The notes under the pieces were generated by a model that was not told where the DNA came from, ran no database searches, and saw nothing but the letters and a program-made list of their open reading frames with translations. Made by a program: the position numbers and the translations under genes. This document shows positions 50,913-59,923 of a stretch of 64,000 nucleotides of DNA, piece by piece. This stretch comes from Saccharothrix luteola (GTDB taxonomy: Bacteria > Actinomycetota > Actinomycetes > Mycobacteriales > Pseudonocardiaceae): positions 1 through 64,000 of the forward strand of contig NZ_JAJHUO010000039.1 in assembly GCF_020859565.1 (NCBI RefSeq), given 5' to 3'. The stretch's first letter is position 1, and each line of letters starts with the position of its first letter.

Positions 50913-52187
50913 ATGAAGTCCTCCGCCGCAAGGCCACTGCCGACCAGACTCGCGACCGCGGCGATCGTGCTGCCCTTGGTCCTGACCGCGTGCGGCGACG
51001 ATCCTGACGACCAGGTGGGCGCCGACGGCAAGGTCGTCATCACCGTCGCGATGGACTCGGGCCTGGAGGAGGCCGCGATCGACGCGTTCACCAAGCGCGC
51101 CGAGCAGTTCGAGGCGGCGAACACCGATGTCGACGTCCGCACCCAGGAGTACACCTGGACCGCCGCGTCGTTCACCGCCCAGCTCGCCGGCGGCACCATC
51201 CCGGACGTGTTCACCGTGCCGTTCACCGACGGCCGCGGCCTGATCGAGCGCAAGCAGATCGCCGATGTCAGCGAACAGGTCGCCGAGCTGCCCTACGCCT
51301 CTTCGCTCAACCCGAACATCGCCAAGGCCGGGCAGGCCGCCGACGGCAGGCAGTGGGCCGTGCCGATCGCCGCCTACGGCCAGGCGCTGCACTACAACCG
51401 CACGCTGTTCACCCAGGCCGGGCTCGACCCGGACAATCCGCCCACGACGTGGGCCGAGGTGCGTGCCGCGGCCAAGCAGATCACCGAGCGCACCGGCCAG
51501 ACCGGGTACGCGCAGATGACCTCGGGCAACACCGGCGGCTGGATCCTCACCACGCTCGACTACGCCTTCGGCGGTCGCATCGAGAAGATCACCGGCGACC
51601 AGGCCGAGGCCACCGTGGACACCCCGGAGATGACCGCGGTGCTCGACACCCTGCGCGCCATGCGTTGGGAGGACAACAGCATGGGCGCGAACTTCCTCTA
51701 CGACTGGGCCGGGATCAACCAGGACTTCGCCGCTGGCCGCATCGGGATGTACGTCTCCGGCGGCGGCAACTACGGCAACCTCGTCACCCAGAACGGTCTC
51801 AAGGCCGCCGACTACGGCGTCGCCGCCCTGCCGCTGGCGGACGAGCCGGAGGCGGGCGTGCTCGGCGGCGGCACGCTGGCCGTGGTGAGCCCCAAGATCG
51901 GCGAGCGCAGCAAGGAAGCCGCCGTGAAGTGGATCGACTTCTACTACATGGGCAAGCTGACCGACCAGGAGGCCGCCGTCGCCGACGTCAAGACGCTGGC
52001 CGAGACCAACCAGCCCGTCGGGGTGCCGGCGCTGCCCGTGGTGGACCGCGCGACCCGGTCCACCCAGGACGTCTACAAGATCCTGGACCAGGCGGTGCAG
52101 CCGCTGCTCACCGACCGGTCCGCGGACGTGCCCGCCCTGCTGGCCAAGGCCGACGCCGAGGTGCAGGCCCAGATCGGCCGGGGCTGA
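50913..52187 (+). CDS. ABC sugar solute-binding lipoprotein
   Basis: A 424-aa protein, ATG at 50913 with GAAGGA about 8 nt upstream. A lipoprotein signal (LATAAIVLPLVLTAC, lipobox LTAC) targets it to the outer face of the membrane. The mature part is a family-1 extracellular binding protein (FTAQLAGGTIPDVFTVPFTD; AVPIAAYGQALHYNRTLFTQ; TWAEVRAAAKQITERTGQTG; GRIGMYVSGGGNYGNLVTQN). It would bind an alpha-glucoside-type sugar for import. It is intact while the glucosidase before it and the permease after it are broken, so it may now bind without transport or serve a distant permease. Confidence 0.92.
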   Translation: MKSSAARPLPTRLATAAIVLPLVLTACGDDPDDQVGADGKVVITVAMDSGLEEAAIDAFTKRAEQFEAANTDVDVRTQEYTWTAASFTAQLAGGTIPDVFTVPFTDGRGLIERKQIADVSEQVAELPYASSLNPNIAKAGQAADGRQWAVPIAAYGQALHYNRTLFTQAGLDPDNPPTTWAEVRAAAKQITERTGQTGYAQMTSGNTGGWILTTLDYAFGGRIEKITGDQAEATVDTPEMTAVLDTLRAMRWEDNSMGANFLYDWAGINQDFAAGRIGMYVSGGGNYGNLVTQNGLKAADYGVAALPLADEPEAGVLGGGTLAVVSPKIGERSKEAAVKWIDFYYMGKLTDQEAAVADVKTLAETNQPVGVPALPVVDRATRSTQDVYKILDQAVQPLLTDRSADVPALLAKADAEVQAQIGRG

Positions 52188-52188
52188 C

Positions 52189-52911
52189 GTGGCCGTCCGA
52201 TCCCACTCCCGCGTGGCGGCGGTCCCCCCACCGCCACGCGGGACCCGCCCGCCGCGACGACGGCGCACGCCGGTCACGTGGGTGCGCCGCGGTGGGTTGA
52301 GCACCCTGGTCTTCCTGCTGCCGCTGCTGCTGGTGTTCGGTGTCTTCTCGTGGGCGCCGATCGTGCAGTCGGTGGTGATGAGCTTTCAGCGCACCAACCT
52401 CGTCGGACCCGTCGAGTTCGTCGGCCTGGACAACTTCGCCCAGGTGCTGTCGGACCCGCTGCTCTGGACCGCGTGGCGCAACACGGTGTGGTTCGCCGTG
52501 CTGGCGCTGCTGTTCGGCTACCCGCTGCCGCTGCTGGCCGCGCTGCTGATCAGCGAGGTCCGCCACCGCAAGGGCCTGTTCAGCGCGTTGGCCTACCTGC
52601 CGGTGGTGATCCGCCCGTGGTCGCGGTGCTGTTGTGGAAGTTCTTCTACGACGCCAGTCTGATCGGGGTGTTCAACACGGTGCTGGGTCGGGTCGGGCTC
52701 GGGCCGTGGCAGTGGTTGCAGAACCCGGGCAGCGCGATGCCCGCGCTGGTGCTGGAGGCCACTTCCTCGCATGCGGACTTGTTGGCGTGGCATGGGCGCT
52801 GGTCGACATTGACTGACGCCGGTCTCCACTCCCGCGCTGGCGATCTCGTCGATCATCCCCATCGCGCTGTTCCTGGTGTTCCAACGGCTGTTCCTGGGCA
52901 TCACCGCGTGA
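52189..52911 (+). pseudogene. ABC sugar permease remnants (MalF-like fused to MalG-like end)
   Basis: A GTG at 52189, one base after the binding protein's stop, starts a MalF-type permease (TLVFLLPLLLVFGVFSWAPI; VSMSFQRTNL-type loop; FAVLALLFGYPLPLLAALLI). The frame shifts near 52610 (PPVVAVLLWKFFYDASLIGV, then FNTVLGRVGLGPWQW) and homology ends near 52760. At 52815-52911 a third frame reads AISSIIPIALFLVFQRLFLG and a stop, the C-terminus of a MalG-type second permease. A deletion has therefore joined the two genes and removed both EAA-loop cores. No working transporter remains. Confidence 0.85.
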
Positions 52912-53090
52912 GGGACTACGGCGAGGTGATGCAAGAGGGGCTGGCGAAGCCGTCGGAACAACCATCCCGATGATCGGGTGCTCTTGCTGCTCAGCATTAC
53001 CGTGGTGTTGTTTTTGGAACAGGGGTGAGGATCCTGCCTATAGCGTGGGCGTGCCGGTGCAGCCTGCCCATGCACTGCGGAGCGCGACAC

Positions 53091-53137
53091 ACCCTACCTC
53101 TTTATGTCCAGATTTTCTGGACATAAAGAGGTAGGGT
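53091..53137. promoter_or_regulatory. perfect 22-bp inverted repeat covering the ribosome-binding site of the STAND gene
   Basis: 53091-53112 and 53116-53137 are exact reverse complements of each other (core TGTCCAGA-TTT-TCTGGACA), with a 3-nt TTT loop. The right arm ends 7 nt before the ATG at 53145 and contains the only Shine-Dalgarno-like purines (AGAGG, 53127-53131). As DNA it is an ideal operator for a dimeric winged-helix protein, and the downstream protein begins with a winged helix. As RNA it would form a 22-bp hairpin that hides the start site. No T-run follows, so it is not a simple terminator. Confidence 0.85.
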
Positions 53138-53144
53138 TCGCATC

Positions 53145-56100
53145 ATGGCAACGGCAGCAGAGACCCTCCAGGCGACGCTCAGCGAGCGCGAGTACAGAGC
53201 GCTGAGGGTGCTCGCCGCGACACCCGATGCTCTGTCAGGCCGCAAGGTCGCGACGGCGCTGAAGGTGTCTCCGACCACGGCAAATGACGCGCTGTCGACC
53301 CTGTCTGATGCCGGGTTCGTTACCGCGACGAAGTCGGGCCGGTCGACTTTGTGGCGACTGGTGGTCTCCCACCCGTCAATCAGCGCATGGTTGGAGGAGA
53401 TCTCGTCAGACGACGAGGGATCGGTGGCCGGTTCGAGCCCGTACTCCACGGGCGGCGGAGGGGTGCGCCTGGAACATTCTTATGCGGCGTGCCTGATCGC
53501 CGCATTCCTGGCTGGCGAGACGTTGCAGGAGCTGGGGCAGGCTGTGTCGGCCGAGACGATCCGCTTGCAGGCCAGCGATGTGAGCACGGTCGACGATATC
53601 GTCCTGGAAGGCCGTGACAGCCAGGGCGCACCATGTCGCTCGTCGATCGCCGTACGCCGTAACCCCGCCCTGACTTCCAGTGACAGCACGTCCGTTCCGT
53701 TGATCCGGGACTTTCTGGTGATCGTCACCGAGCACTGGTCCGAGGTGATGGCGGGGCGGTGGCGGATCGTACTCGCGGTGTCCACGAACGCCAACGCAAT
53801 CACGCAGCTGGCTGAACTGGCTGAACTGGCCAGCGGTCTTCCGGGCGCGCAGGCGCTGGCCAGTCGCGTGAGTGAGCCTGGGCGGACCAACGCCGGGCTG
53901 CGCAGCCGGCTCGACCACATCACGGCGCTGGTCGGGCAGGCGGCGGCGAAACTGGACTCGGCCAGTGGGCTGAGCGCCCAGGAGCTGACCTGGCGGCTGT
54001 TGTCCGGCTTGAGCACACGCAGCCTGCGCTTGGAGCGCACGGACAGAGCCGACCGCGCCGCTGCTGTCACCGCGCTGCAGCGCATGCTCCATGACGGCAC
54101 GCCCGCCACCGCAGACGCGCTGTTCTCGCGTCTGGAGGATCTCGTAGGGGTGTGGGCGCCGCAGGCGGCCGTGCTGACGCAGTCGGTGATCCGTCGCGCG
54201 ATAGCCGACTTCCCGCTGACGCACTCCGCTCGATTCGCCCGCGCCTGGGAGATGATCGACAGGCTCGGATCGCGGCTGCGCGAGTCGATCCGCCCGGCGC
54301 TGCGCTCGGCCGCGCAGTCGCTGGAGCTGCAGCGCTGCGGCGAACGCGCCCGTCTGGTGGAACTCATGCGGTCGGTGGGCACCTCGGCTGGCGCAGTGGT
54401 GGTCACCGGTGATCCCGATGTCGGTAAGTCCGCGCTGTCGCTGCGAGCGGCGGAGGAGCTGCGCGAGCAGGGCGCGGTGGTGTGCAGCCTGAGCCTGCGC
54501 GATCTGCGGCACACCATGGCGGACTTGGAGAGCCAGTGGGGCGGGCACGCCGTGGACGACGTCCTGGCGGCGGGTCCCGTGCGGCCTGTCCGACTCGTGC
54601 TCATCGACGGCGCGGAGTCGGTCCTGGAAGGCAAAGGCGAGGTGTTCCGCACTATGTCCGCAGCCGCAGTGCGGGCTGGCTTCGGTGTCGTGGCGGTGAC
54701 GCGCACCGACGGCTCGCGCCAGGTCCGTGATGAGCTGACGCACGCCCTCGACTTGGCCGACTCAGGTGGTGCTGCGGCCGAACACGTGGTGGGGTTGTTG
54801 ACCGACGACGAGCGCGACGCTCTTGCGTCCGCGTTTCCCGCGCTGGCTCGGTTGGGCAGTGATCCGCGCGCTCGCTGGCTGCTGGGCCGGCCCGGCCTGG
54901 TCGACGTACTGCTGCGCACCGGCGCCGTGCTCGATCCCGCTGACCTGTTGTGCGAGGCCGATGTGTTCTCCGCGGTGTGGCGCGGCCTCATCCGCTGCGA
55001 TGAGATCCACACTCCCGGCACCGCCTCGCCGCACGACCGTGAACAGGCCGCCCTGAGCGTGGCGCGCCGCAGTCTTGGCATCGACACGGTGGCACCTGCG
55101 GGCACTAGCTCGGCGGAGCTGCGTTCGGACGGTGTGCTCCGGGTGCCCCACAATCCCGCGTTCTCAGCGGGGGATGAGTTCGCGACGGATCTGTTCCGTG
55201 ACTTCGCGCTGTGCCGGCTGTTCATCACGCAGGGATGGCAGCCGCTCGCCGTAGCCGGAGCCCCCCGCTGGGCGATCCGCGCGGCCCGCCTGGGCTGCCA
55301 GGCGGCCCTGCTCGACCGCAGCGACTCCTACGGCTGGGCCCGACTGTCGGCCAGTTTCACCGGGATCGCCGCCGCCCACGGTGAGCGGTGGCGCGAAGTG
55401 CCCTACGAAGCGCTTCTCACGCTCGGCGACGCCGACGCGGCCATACGGCAGCTGTGGGACACGCTCACCGGCGACGACAGTGCCGCGTTGATGACGCTGC
55501 TGCGCCTGGCCGAGACCCGCTACATCAGCGGCACGGTTGGCGACGCATTCGCGCTCGCACCGCTGGTGAAGGTCATTTTCTGCGAACGGCCGGTGATCGA
55601 AGGCGGGCCGAACTCGGATCATCGCACCGTACGTCAGGTCATCCAGGACCTGGTGCTAGCGTGGTTGCGGGGCATGGCCGGCACCCACGCGCAGCCGCAT
55701 CCGTTGCGCCGCGAGGTTCGCGACACCATTCTCGACGGCGACCCGGCCCTCTACGACGACTTCGCGATCGAAGCACTCGCGTGTCTGGGCCCCGACATCG
55801 ACGACCGTGCAGAGGCCTATCTGCGTCAGGTCGCCGACGACAGTCCAGGACACCTCAACGCCGCGGTGGAGTCGTTCCACGTCGCCGTCAGCATGTCGGC
55901 GGCCCGGCCCGCGCTGCTGCTCGATCTCGCCGAGGCCAACTACATCAAAAAGCCGTCCACGCACCCGCGCTGGGGCGGTCACGACCTCGACGACGGCATC
56001 CGCAACTTCAAACACGGCCTCACCCCCGGATTCGGCGTGCCCCTGGCCGCGTGGTTCTACGGTCCGTTCTTCCGGCTACTGCACACCATCCCGATCGACA

Positions 56101-58460
56101 CCATCGGCTTCCTCAACCGCATGCTCAACCATGCCGCCACGGTCCGCGTGCAGAAGCTGGCCGATCTGCACGGCCATGCCCGTGAAAGTGGCACCGACGA
56201 CCTGGACGGCGTACGTCTGGATGTGCCGGGGATCGGCGAACGGCTCTACGTCGGCGACAGCCACGTCTGGGCGTGGTATCGCGCCACCAGCGTCGGCCCG
56301 TACGCGTGCATGAGCGCGTTGCTGGCGCTGGAACGGTTTATCGACCACCTGCTGGAGCAGCTAGAGTTTCCGGCACCACGGCTCGTCGAGGTGCTGCTGC
56401 GCGATTGCCACAACCTCGCGATGCCCGCGCTGCTCGTCGGAGTGCTGACTCGGCACCCGAACATCACCGGCGCACTGCTCGATCCGTTCCTGGCGTCCCC
56501 GGCCATCTGGCAGCTCGAGCACGCCCGCGTTAGCAGCGAATACGGGTTGCGTGTCCGTGATGCTGAGGCCGACAAGCTGACCGGATCCGAGCGGCGCACA
56601 CAGACCTTCCAGCAGACCGTGGGCACGATGGTCATCAACGCCCGGCTCGCCGGCGACGACGACCGCCTGGCCCAACTGCAGGCCGTCGGCGACACCCTCA
56701 CCAGCACCGCGCACGCCCAGTTCGCCAGTTCCGCCGACGGTGACAACAACGAGTACCTCGCGGTCATCGAAACCTGGGCCGAACAGTTCCGCATCGACAA
56801 CTACCGGATGAGCCGTGACGGTGACCACCTGCGCATCGAGTTCGAGCGACCCGAACGGCTCGAACACGTCCTCGCACCCCGCGCCGCGGAACTAAACACG
56901 ACCAACACCCTGTACGGACTGCAGAACCGCTACAGCCGTCACAACGACAACCCCGCACACTGGCCCGTCGACACCCTCGCCGAGGACCTCGCCACCGCAC
57001 GCACGATCGCCGAGACCGAGCAGCCACCCACCGGCATGCCCTGGCCGGAGAACCCCCTCGTCGCTGTCGCCGCAGCCGCCGTGCGCGCCCACGCCCTGGG
57101 TCTGGCGACGGTGACGCCCGCTGATCTCGAGTGGGCCGTCGATGCGGTGATGTGGGCAGCCGACAACCCGCACGGCGACGACTTGAACAACAGCGGATCG
57201 CTGTTCTCGATGGGTGCCGATCGCGCCGCGGCGGCGTCCGCGCCGCTGCTCGTGCTCGCGCCGTTCGACGATCTGGGCCTGGATCCCTCGCGCGTGCAGG
57301 CGTGCCTGCGCGCGCTGGCCACCAGTGAGTTCGACGAGGTGCGCGCGATCTTCGCCTTGGGCTGCGAGCCGGTGTGGACTGCGCCGTGCAATACCCACAA
57401 CGACACCGGCGAATCCGGTGTTGAGTCCGACGGCGGCTCCGGCGTTGCCACTATGGTCGGCATTGATCGCTGCCGCCGGCATGCACCGGTGTGGGCCGCC
57501 GCCATTGCGGGCCTGATCGACAGCCGGCTCGGACCTCCGGACCCGCAGACCCATCAGCGGCGACCCGATCCGCTGGCTGCACCGGTACACGAGTCGCTGA
57601 CTACCGTCGCTGACGACGAGCTTCTGCTCAACCGGCTGCGCATGCCGTTGACATGCTTGGTCGACGCCCGGCACGTGCCATGCCTGGACAGTGCCGTCAC
57701 CGAGCTATGGGTCCCCCTCTGGGACGCCCACCGCAGAAGCCTCGCCCACTGGTGGCGCAACGACTACGACCATCACGCACACACCGCTCACGAACCGATC
57801 GCCCAGCGAATGATCACGATCGCACTTGACGGTGACCGCGGGCCGGTCGAAGCGCACATCACGAACTACGCGACCGACAGCGACGCTCTGCACAAACTCT
57901 TCGACGGCTTCGCAACCGTCTTCACCTACCACGACGAACTCCGCCAATCCCTGGCCGATTTCTGGCCCTGGGCAATGGGAAGAGCCCTCGACGCCATCGG
58001 TGACGGCACCGCTGTGCGCGCCCAGCACCGCGGATTCGAGTACATGACCGCAGCCCTGCTGCCCACCCCGAACCCGAGGTCCTGGGATCCCGACATCGAC
58101 AACACCCTCAGCCGCTGCCGCCAGAACTGGATCCAACCCGACGCGCTCGACACTCTCGCCGACCGGTGGCTACAGCTCAGTCGTCGCGAACCCAAAGCCG
58201 TTGACGCCGTGATCAAGTTCGCCAAGAGTGCACCCGTGCGGTGGCAGATGACCACGGCACTGACCTGGATCGAGTCGATCATCGACGGTCGCTACGACCT
58301 GATCGCCAATCACCTGTGGCTACTGGAAGAGTGGGTCATCGGGCTCCGCAGCACGGGGATGACCATGGGCGAGGCCAAAACCCGCTATCACCGCATCATC
58401 GACGGTCTGGCCGCCGCAGGTGATCGAGCCTCGGTACGACTGCAGCAACTGGACGAGTAG
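53145..58460 (+). CDS. winged-helix / nuclease-like / STAND NTPase giant (Avs-like plan)
   Basis: A 1771-aa protein. Residues 10-85 form a winged helix (LSEREYRALRVLAATPDALS, then GRKVATALKVSPTTANDALS and GRSTLWRLVV). Residues about 105-200 resemble the DUF4297/Cap4-type restriction-nuclease fold (YAACLIAAFLAGETLQELGQ; VDDIVLEGRDSQG), but the usual E/Q-x-K strand reads SSIAVRRNP, so activity is doubtful. A STAND ATPase follows: Walker A TGDPDVGKS near 421, Walker B RLVLIDGAES near 480, sensor AVTRTDGSR. The last 1100 residues are helical and contain no recognised domain. Large STAND proteins of this plan are phage sensors in other bacteria. A perfect palindrome sits directly upstream, which suggests autoregulation through the winged helix. 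Confidence 0.8.
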   Translation: MATAAETLQATLSEREYRALRVLAATPDALSGRKVATALKVSPTTANDALSTLSDAGFVTATKSGRSTLWRLVVSHPSISAWLEEISSDDEGSVAGSSPYSTGGGGVRLEHSYAACLIAAFLAGETLQELGQAVSAETIRLQASDVSTVDDIVLEGRDSQGAPCRSSIAVRRNPALTSSDSTSVPLIRDFLVIVTEHWSEVMAGRWRIVLAVSTNANAITQLAELAELASGLPGAQALASRVSEPGRTNAGLRSRLDHITALVGQAAAKLDSASGLSAQELTWRLLSGLSTRSLRLERTDRADRAAAVTALQRMLHDGTPATADALFSRLEDLVGVWAPQAAVLTQSVIRRAIADFPLTHSARFARAWEMIDRLGSRLRESIRPALRSAAQSLELQRCGERARLVELMRSVGTSAGAVVVTGDPDVGKSALSLRAAEELREQGAVVCSLSLRDLRHTMADLESQWGGHAVDDVLAAGPVRPVRLVLIDGAESVLEGKGEVFRTMSAAAVRAGFGVVAVTRTDGSRQVRDELTHALDLADSGGAAAEHVVGLLTDDERDALASAFPALARLGSDPRARWLLGRPGLVDVLLRTGAVLDPADLLCEADVFSAVWRGLIRCDEIHTPGTASPHDREQAALSVARRSLGIDTVAPAGTSSAELRSDGVLRVPHNPAFSAGDEFATDLFRDFALCRLFITQGWQPLAVAGAPRWAIRAARLGCQAALLDRSDSYGWARLSASFTGIAAAHGERWREVPYEALLTLGDADAAIRQLWDTLTGDDSAALMTLLRLAETRYISGTVGDAFALAPLVKVIFCERPVIEGGPNSDHRTVRQVIQDLVLAWLRGMAGTHAQPHPLRREVRDTILDGDPALYDDFAIEALACLGPDIDDRAEAYLRQVADDSPGHLNAAVESFHVAVSMSAARPALLLDLAEANYIKKPSTHPRWGGHDLDDGIRNFKHGLTPGFGVPLAAWFYGPFFRLLHTIPIDTIGFLNRMLNHAATVRVQKLADLHGHARESGTDDLDGVRLDVPGIGERLYVGDSHVWAWYRATSVGPYACMSALLALERFIDHLLEQLEFPAPRLVEVLLRDCHNLAMPALLVGVLTRHPNITGALLDPFLASPAIWQLEHARVSSEYGLRVRDAEADKLTGSERRTQTFQQTVGTMVINARLAGDDDRLAQLQAVGDTLTSTAHAQFASSADGDNNEYLAVIETWAEQFRIDNYRMSRDGDHLRIEFERPERLEHVLAPRAAELNTTNTLYGLQNRYSRHNDNPAHWPVDTLAEDLATARTIAETEQPPTGMPWPENPLVAVAAAAVRAHALGLATVTPADLEWAVDAVMWAADNPHGDDLNNSGSLFSMGADRAAAASAPLLVLAPFDDLGLDPSRVQACLRALATSEFDEVRAIFALGCEPVWTAPCNTHNDTGESGVESDGGSGVATMVGIDRCRRHAPVWAAAIAGLIDSRLGPPDPQTHQRRPDPLAAPVHESLTTVADDELLLNRLRMPLTCLVDARHVPCLDSAVTELWVPLWDAHRRSLAHWWRNDYDHHAHTAHEPIAQRMITIALDGDRGPVEAHITNYATDSDALHKLFDGFATVFTYHDELRQSLADFWPWAMGRALDAIGDGTAVRAQHRGFEYMTAALLPTPNPRSWDPDIDNTLSRCRQNWIQPDALDTLADRWLQLSRREPKAVDAVIKFAKSAPVRWQMTTALTWIESIIDGRYDLIANHLWLLEEWVIGLRSTGMTMGEAKTRYHRIIDGLAAAGDRASVRLQQLDE

Positions 58461-58725
58461 AACCTGTTCGCTCGGCAGCTGTCGCGCGTAGCAAGCGGAT
58501 GCCGGGAGTGCCGAGAAGCTGCCGTACGCCATCGAGCTGGTCGTGTTCGACGGCCGCGTCGAGGCTGCTAGGCACAAGCGGTTGTTGGCCAAGGTCAGAC
58601 CTAGTCCGGGCCTTTGTACTCGGTCCGGGACCAGGCGTGGAGCGATATCGTCCCGTGAGGGGTGCGCTCGACGGGTGATCTGCGTATCGAGCCACGGACC
58701 GATGGTTGGTTGCGGTCGGATGGGC

Positions 58726-59820
58726 TCAAGTGGCGTAGCGTTCGGCGAGGCGGTCGAAGAAGGTGGCGAGTTGTTGGCGGTTGGTGCGGGTGTCGGTCAG
58801 TTCGATGCCGCCGAAGCGGTAGACCTCGTAGCCGCGTAGGCGCAGTTCGCGGTCCTCGGCCATCATGTCGGCGTACCGACGGGGGTCGGCCTGTTTGGTG
58901 GGGTCCGCGTAGTGCTGGTGGCCGTCGCATTCGATGACGATGCGGATGCGTTGGGGCAGCAGTAGGAGGAAGTCCATGCGTTGACGCGCCAGCGGTGCGG
59001 CGGCGGGTGCATGGTGTGCTCGGGTGTAGGGGTCGTAGTGCAGGTACACCTGGGGCAGCAGGGCGGGGATGTCGGGGCCGAGCCGGAGGTAGCGGTCGGC
59101 GTAGGCGCGCAGGATGATGCGTTCGGCGTCGTTGGTGCCCAGGGAGCGGTTCAAACGTTGGTAGAGGCTGCTCGCAATCTCATCCGGGTGGGCTCCGGTC
59201 AGTCCTTCGCGGTCGGCCCACCAGTTGGTCAGGTCCGCCCAGGTCAGCCCGCGGCCGGGTAGGGGTCGGTCGTAGACGAGGCAGAACTGCTCGTTTTTCA
59301 CCACGCGGATGTCGTTGTTGACCGCGTCGCGGAGCACGATCTCCGGTTTGGGCCCGTCGGCGGCGAAGATCAGGTTCTTCCCCGTGCCGGGCACGCCCGT
59401 GCCGATGCGGTGGGCGGCGAAGACCGGTGCGCCACTGATGTCGTCGACTTGGACGAGTTGGTAGCCGTCGTGGGCCAGGATCCGGTTGAGCAGGGCGTGC
59501 AGGCGCTCGACGTCGTCGGGGTCGGTGCGGACCGCGGGATGGAGCATTTCGGCCAGGAACTCCACGAGTGCCTGGTCGCTGTGGGCCAGCTCGAACCGTT
59601 CGTCGTGGAAGATCCAGTCCTCGTCCCAGTCGAGGTTGGCTCGGCGGTGCCGGATGATGTCCTCGCGCGCGGTGGCGTGCCGTGGGTCGGTGCTGGGCAG
59701 TCGGTCGAGGTCGTAGAGACGGTCGAGGAAGTCGACCTCGTCAAGCTCGCCGCTCCAAGACGTGCGAGCCAGGGCGTCGAGGAGGCGGCGTCGGGTGACA
59801 TCGGTGATGCGGTTGTTCAG
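58726..59820 (-). CDS. AbiJ_NTD3 / DUF559-like nuclease protein
   Basis: The N-terminal 130 residues (ITDVTRRRLLDALARTSWSG, DEVDFLDRLYDLDRLPSTDP, EDIIRHRRANLDWDEDWIFH, FLAEMLHPAVR) match the AbiJ N-terminal domain 3 of abortive-infection-type proteins. The C-terminus (QRMDFLLLLPQRIRIVIECD, then GHQHYAD and EDRELRLRGYEVYRFGGIEL) is a Vsr/DUF559-type PD-(D/E)XK nuclease with its Asp and Glu present. No ATG, GTG or TTG exists between the in-frame stop near 59886 and the conserved start; CTG at 59820 is used here, while ATC at 59826 sits 6 nt after GGGAGG. GTG at 59565 would cut off most of the AbiJ domain. It follows the nuclease gene by 103 bp on the same strand. Confidence 0.75.
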   Translation of the reverse strand: MNNRITDVTRRRLLDALARTSWSGELDEVDFLDRLYDLDRLPSTDPRHATAREDIIRHRRANLDWDEDWIFHDERFELAHSDQALVEFLAEMLHPAVRTDPDDVERLHALLNRILAHDGYQLVQVDDISGAPVFAAHRIGTGVPGTGKNLIFAADGPKPEIVLRDAVNNDIRVVKNEQFCLVYDRPLPGRGLTWADLTNWWADREGLTGAHPDEIASSLYQRLNRSLGTNDAERIILRAYADRYLRLGPDIPALLPQVYLHYDPYTRAHHAPAAAPLARQRMDFLLLLPQRIRIVIECDGHQHYADPTKQADPRRYADMMAEDRELRLRGYEVYRFGGIELTDTRTNRQQLATFFDRLAERYAT

Positions 59821-59923
59821 TGCGATGACGCGCCTCCCGACTGTTGTGATGATGGATTGTTCACCGGTGTCGTTGCGGAGCGGTCACCATGTGGGCGCTC
59901 TCGAGCGGGCTGGTCGGTCGTGC

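Noticed and set aside
53091..53137. Terminator of the upstream permease
   Set aside because: The hairpin is perfect but has no T-run on either side, is 180 bp beyond the permease remnant, and ends 7 nt before a start codon, so regulation of the downstream gene is the better reading.
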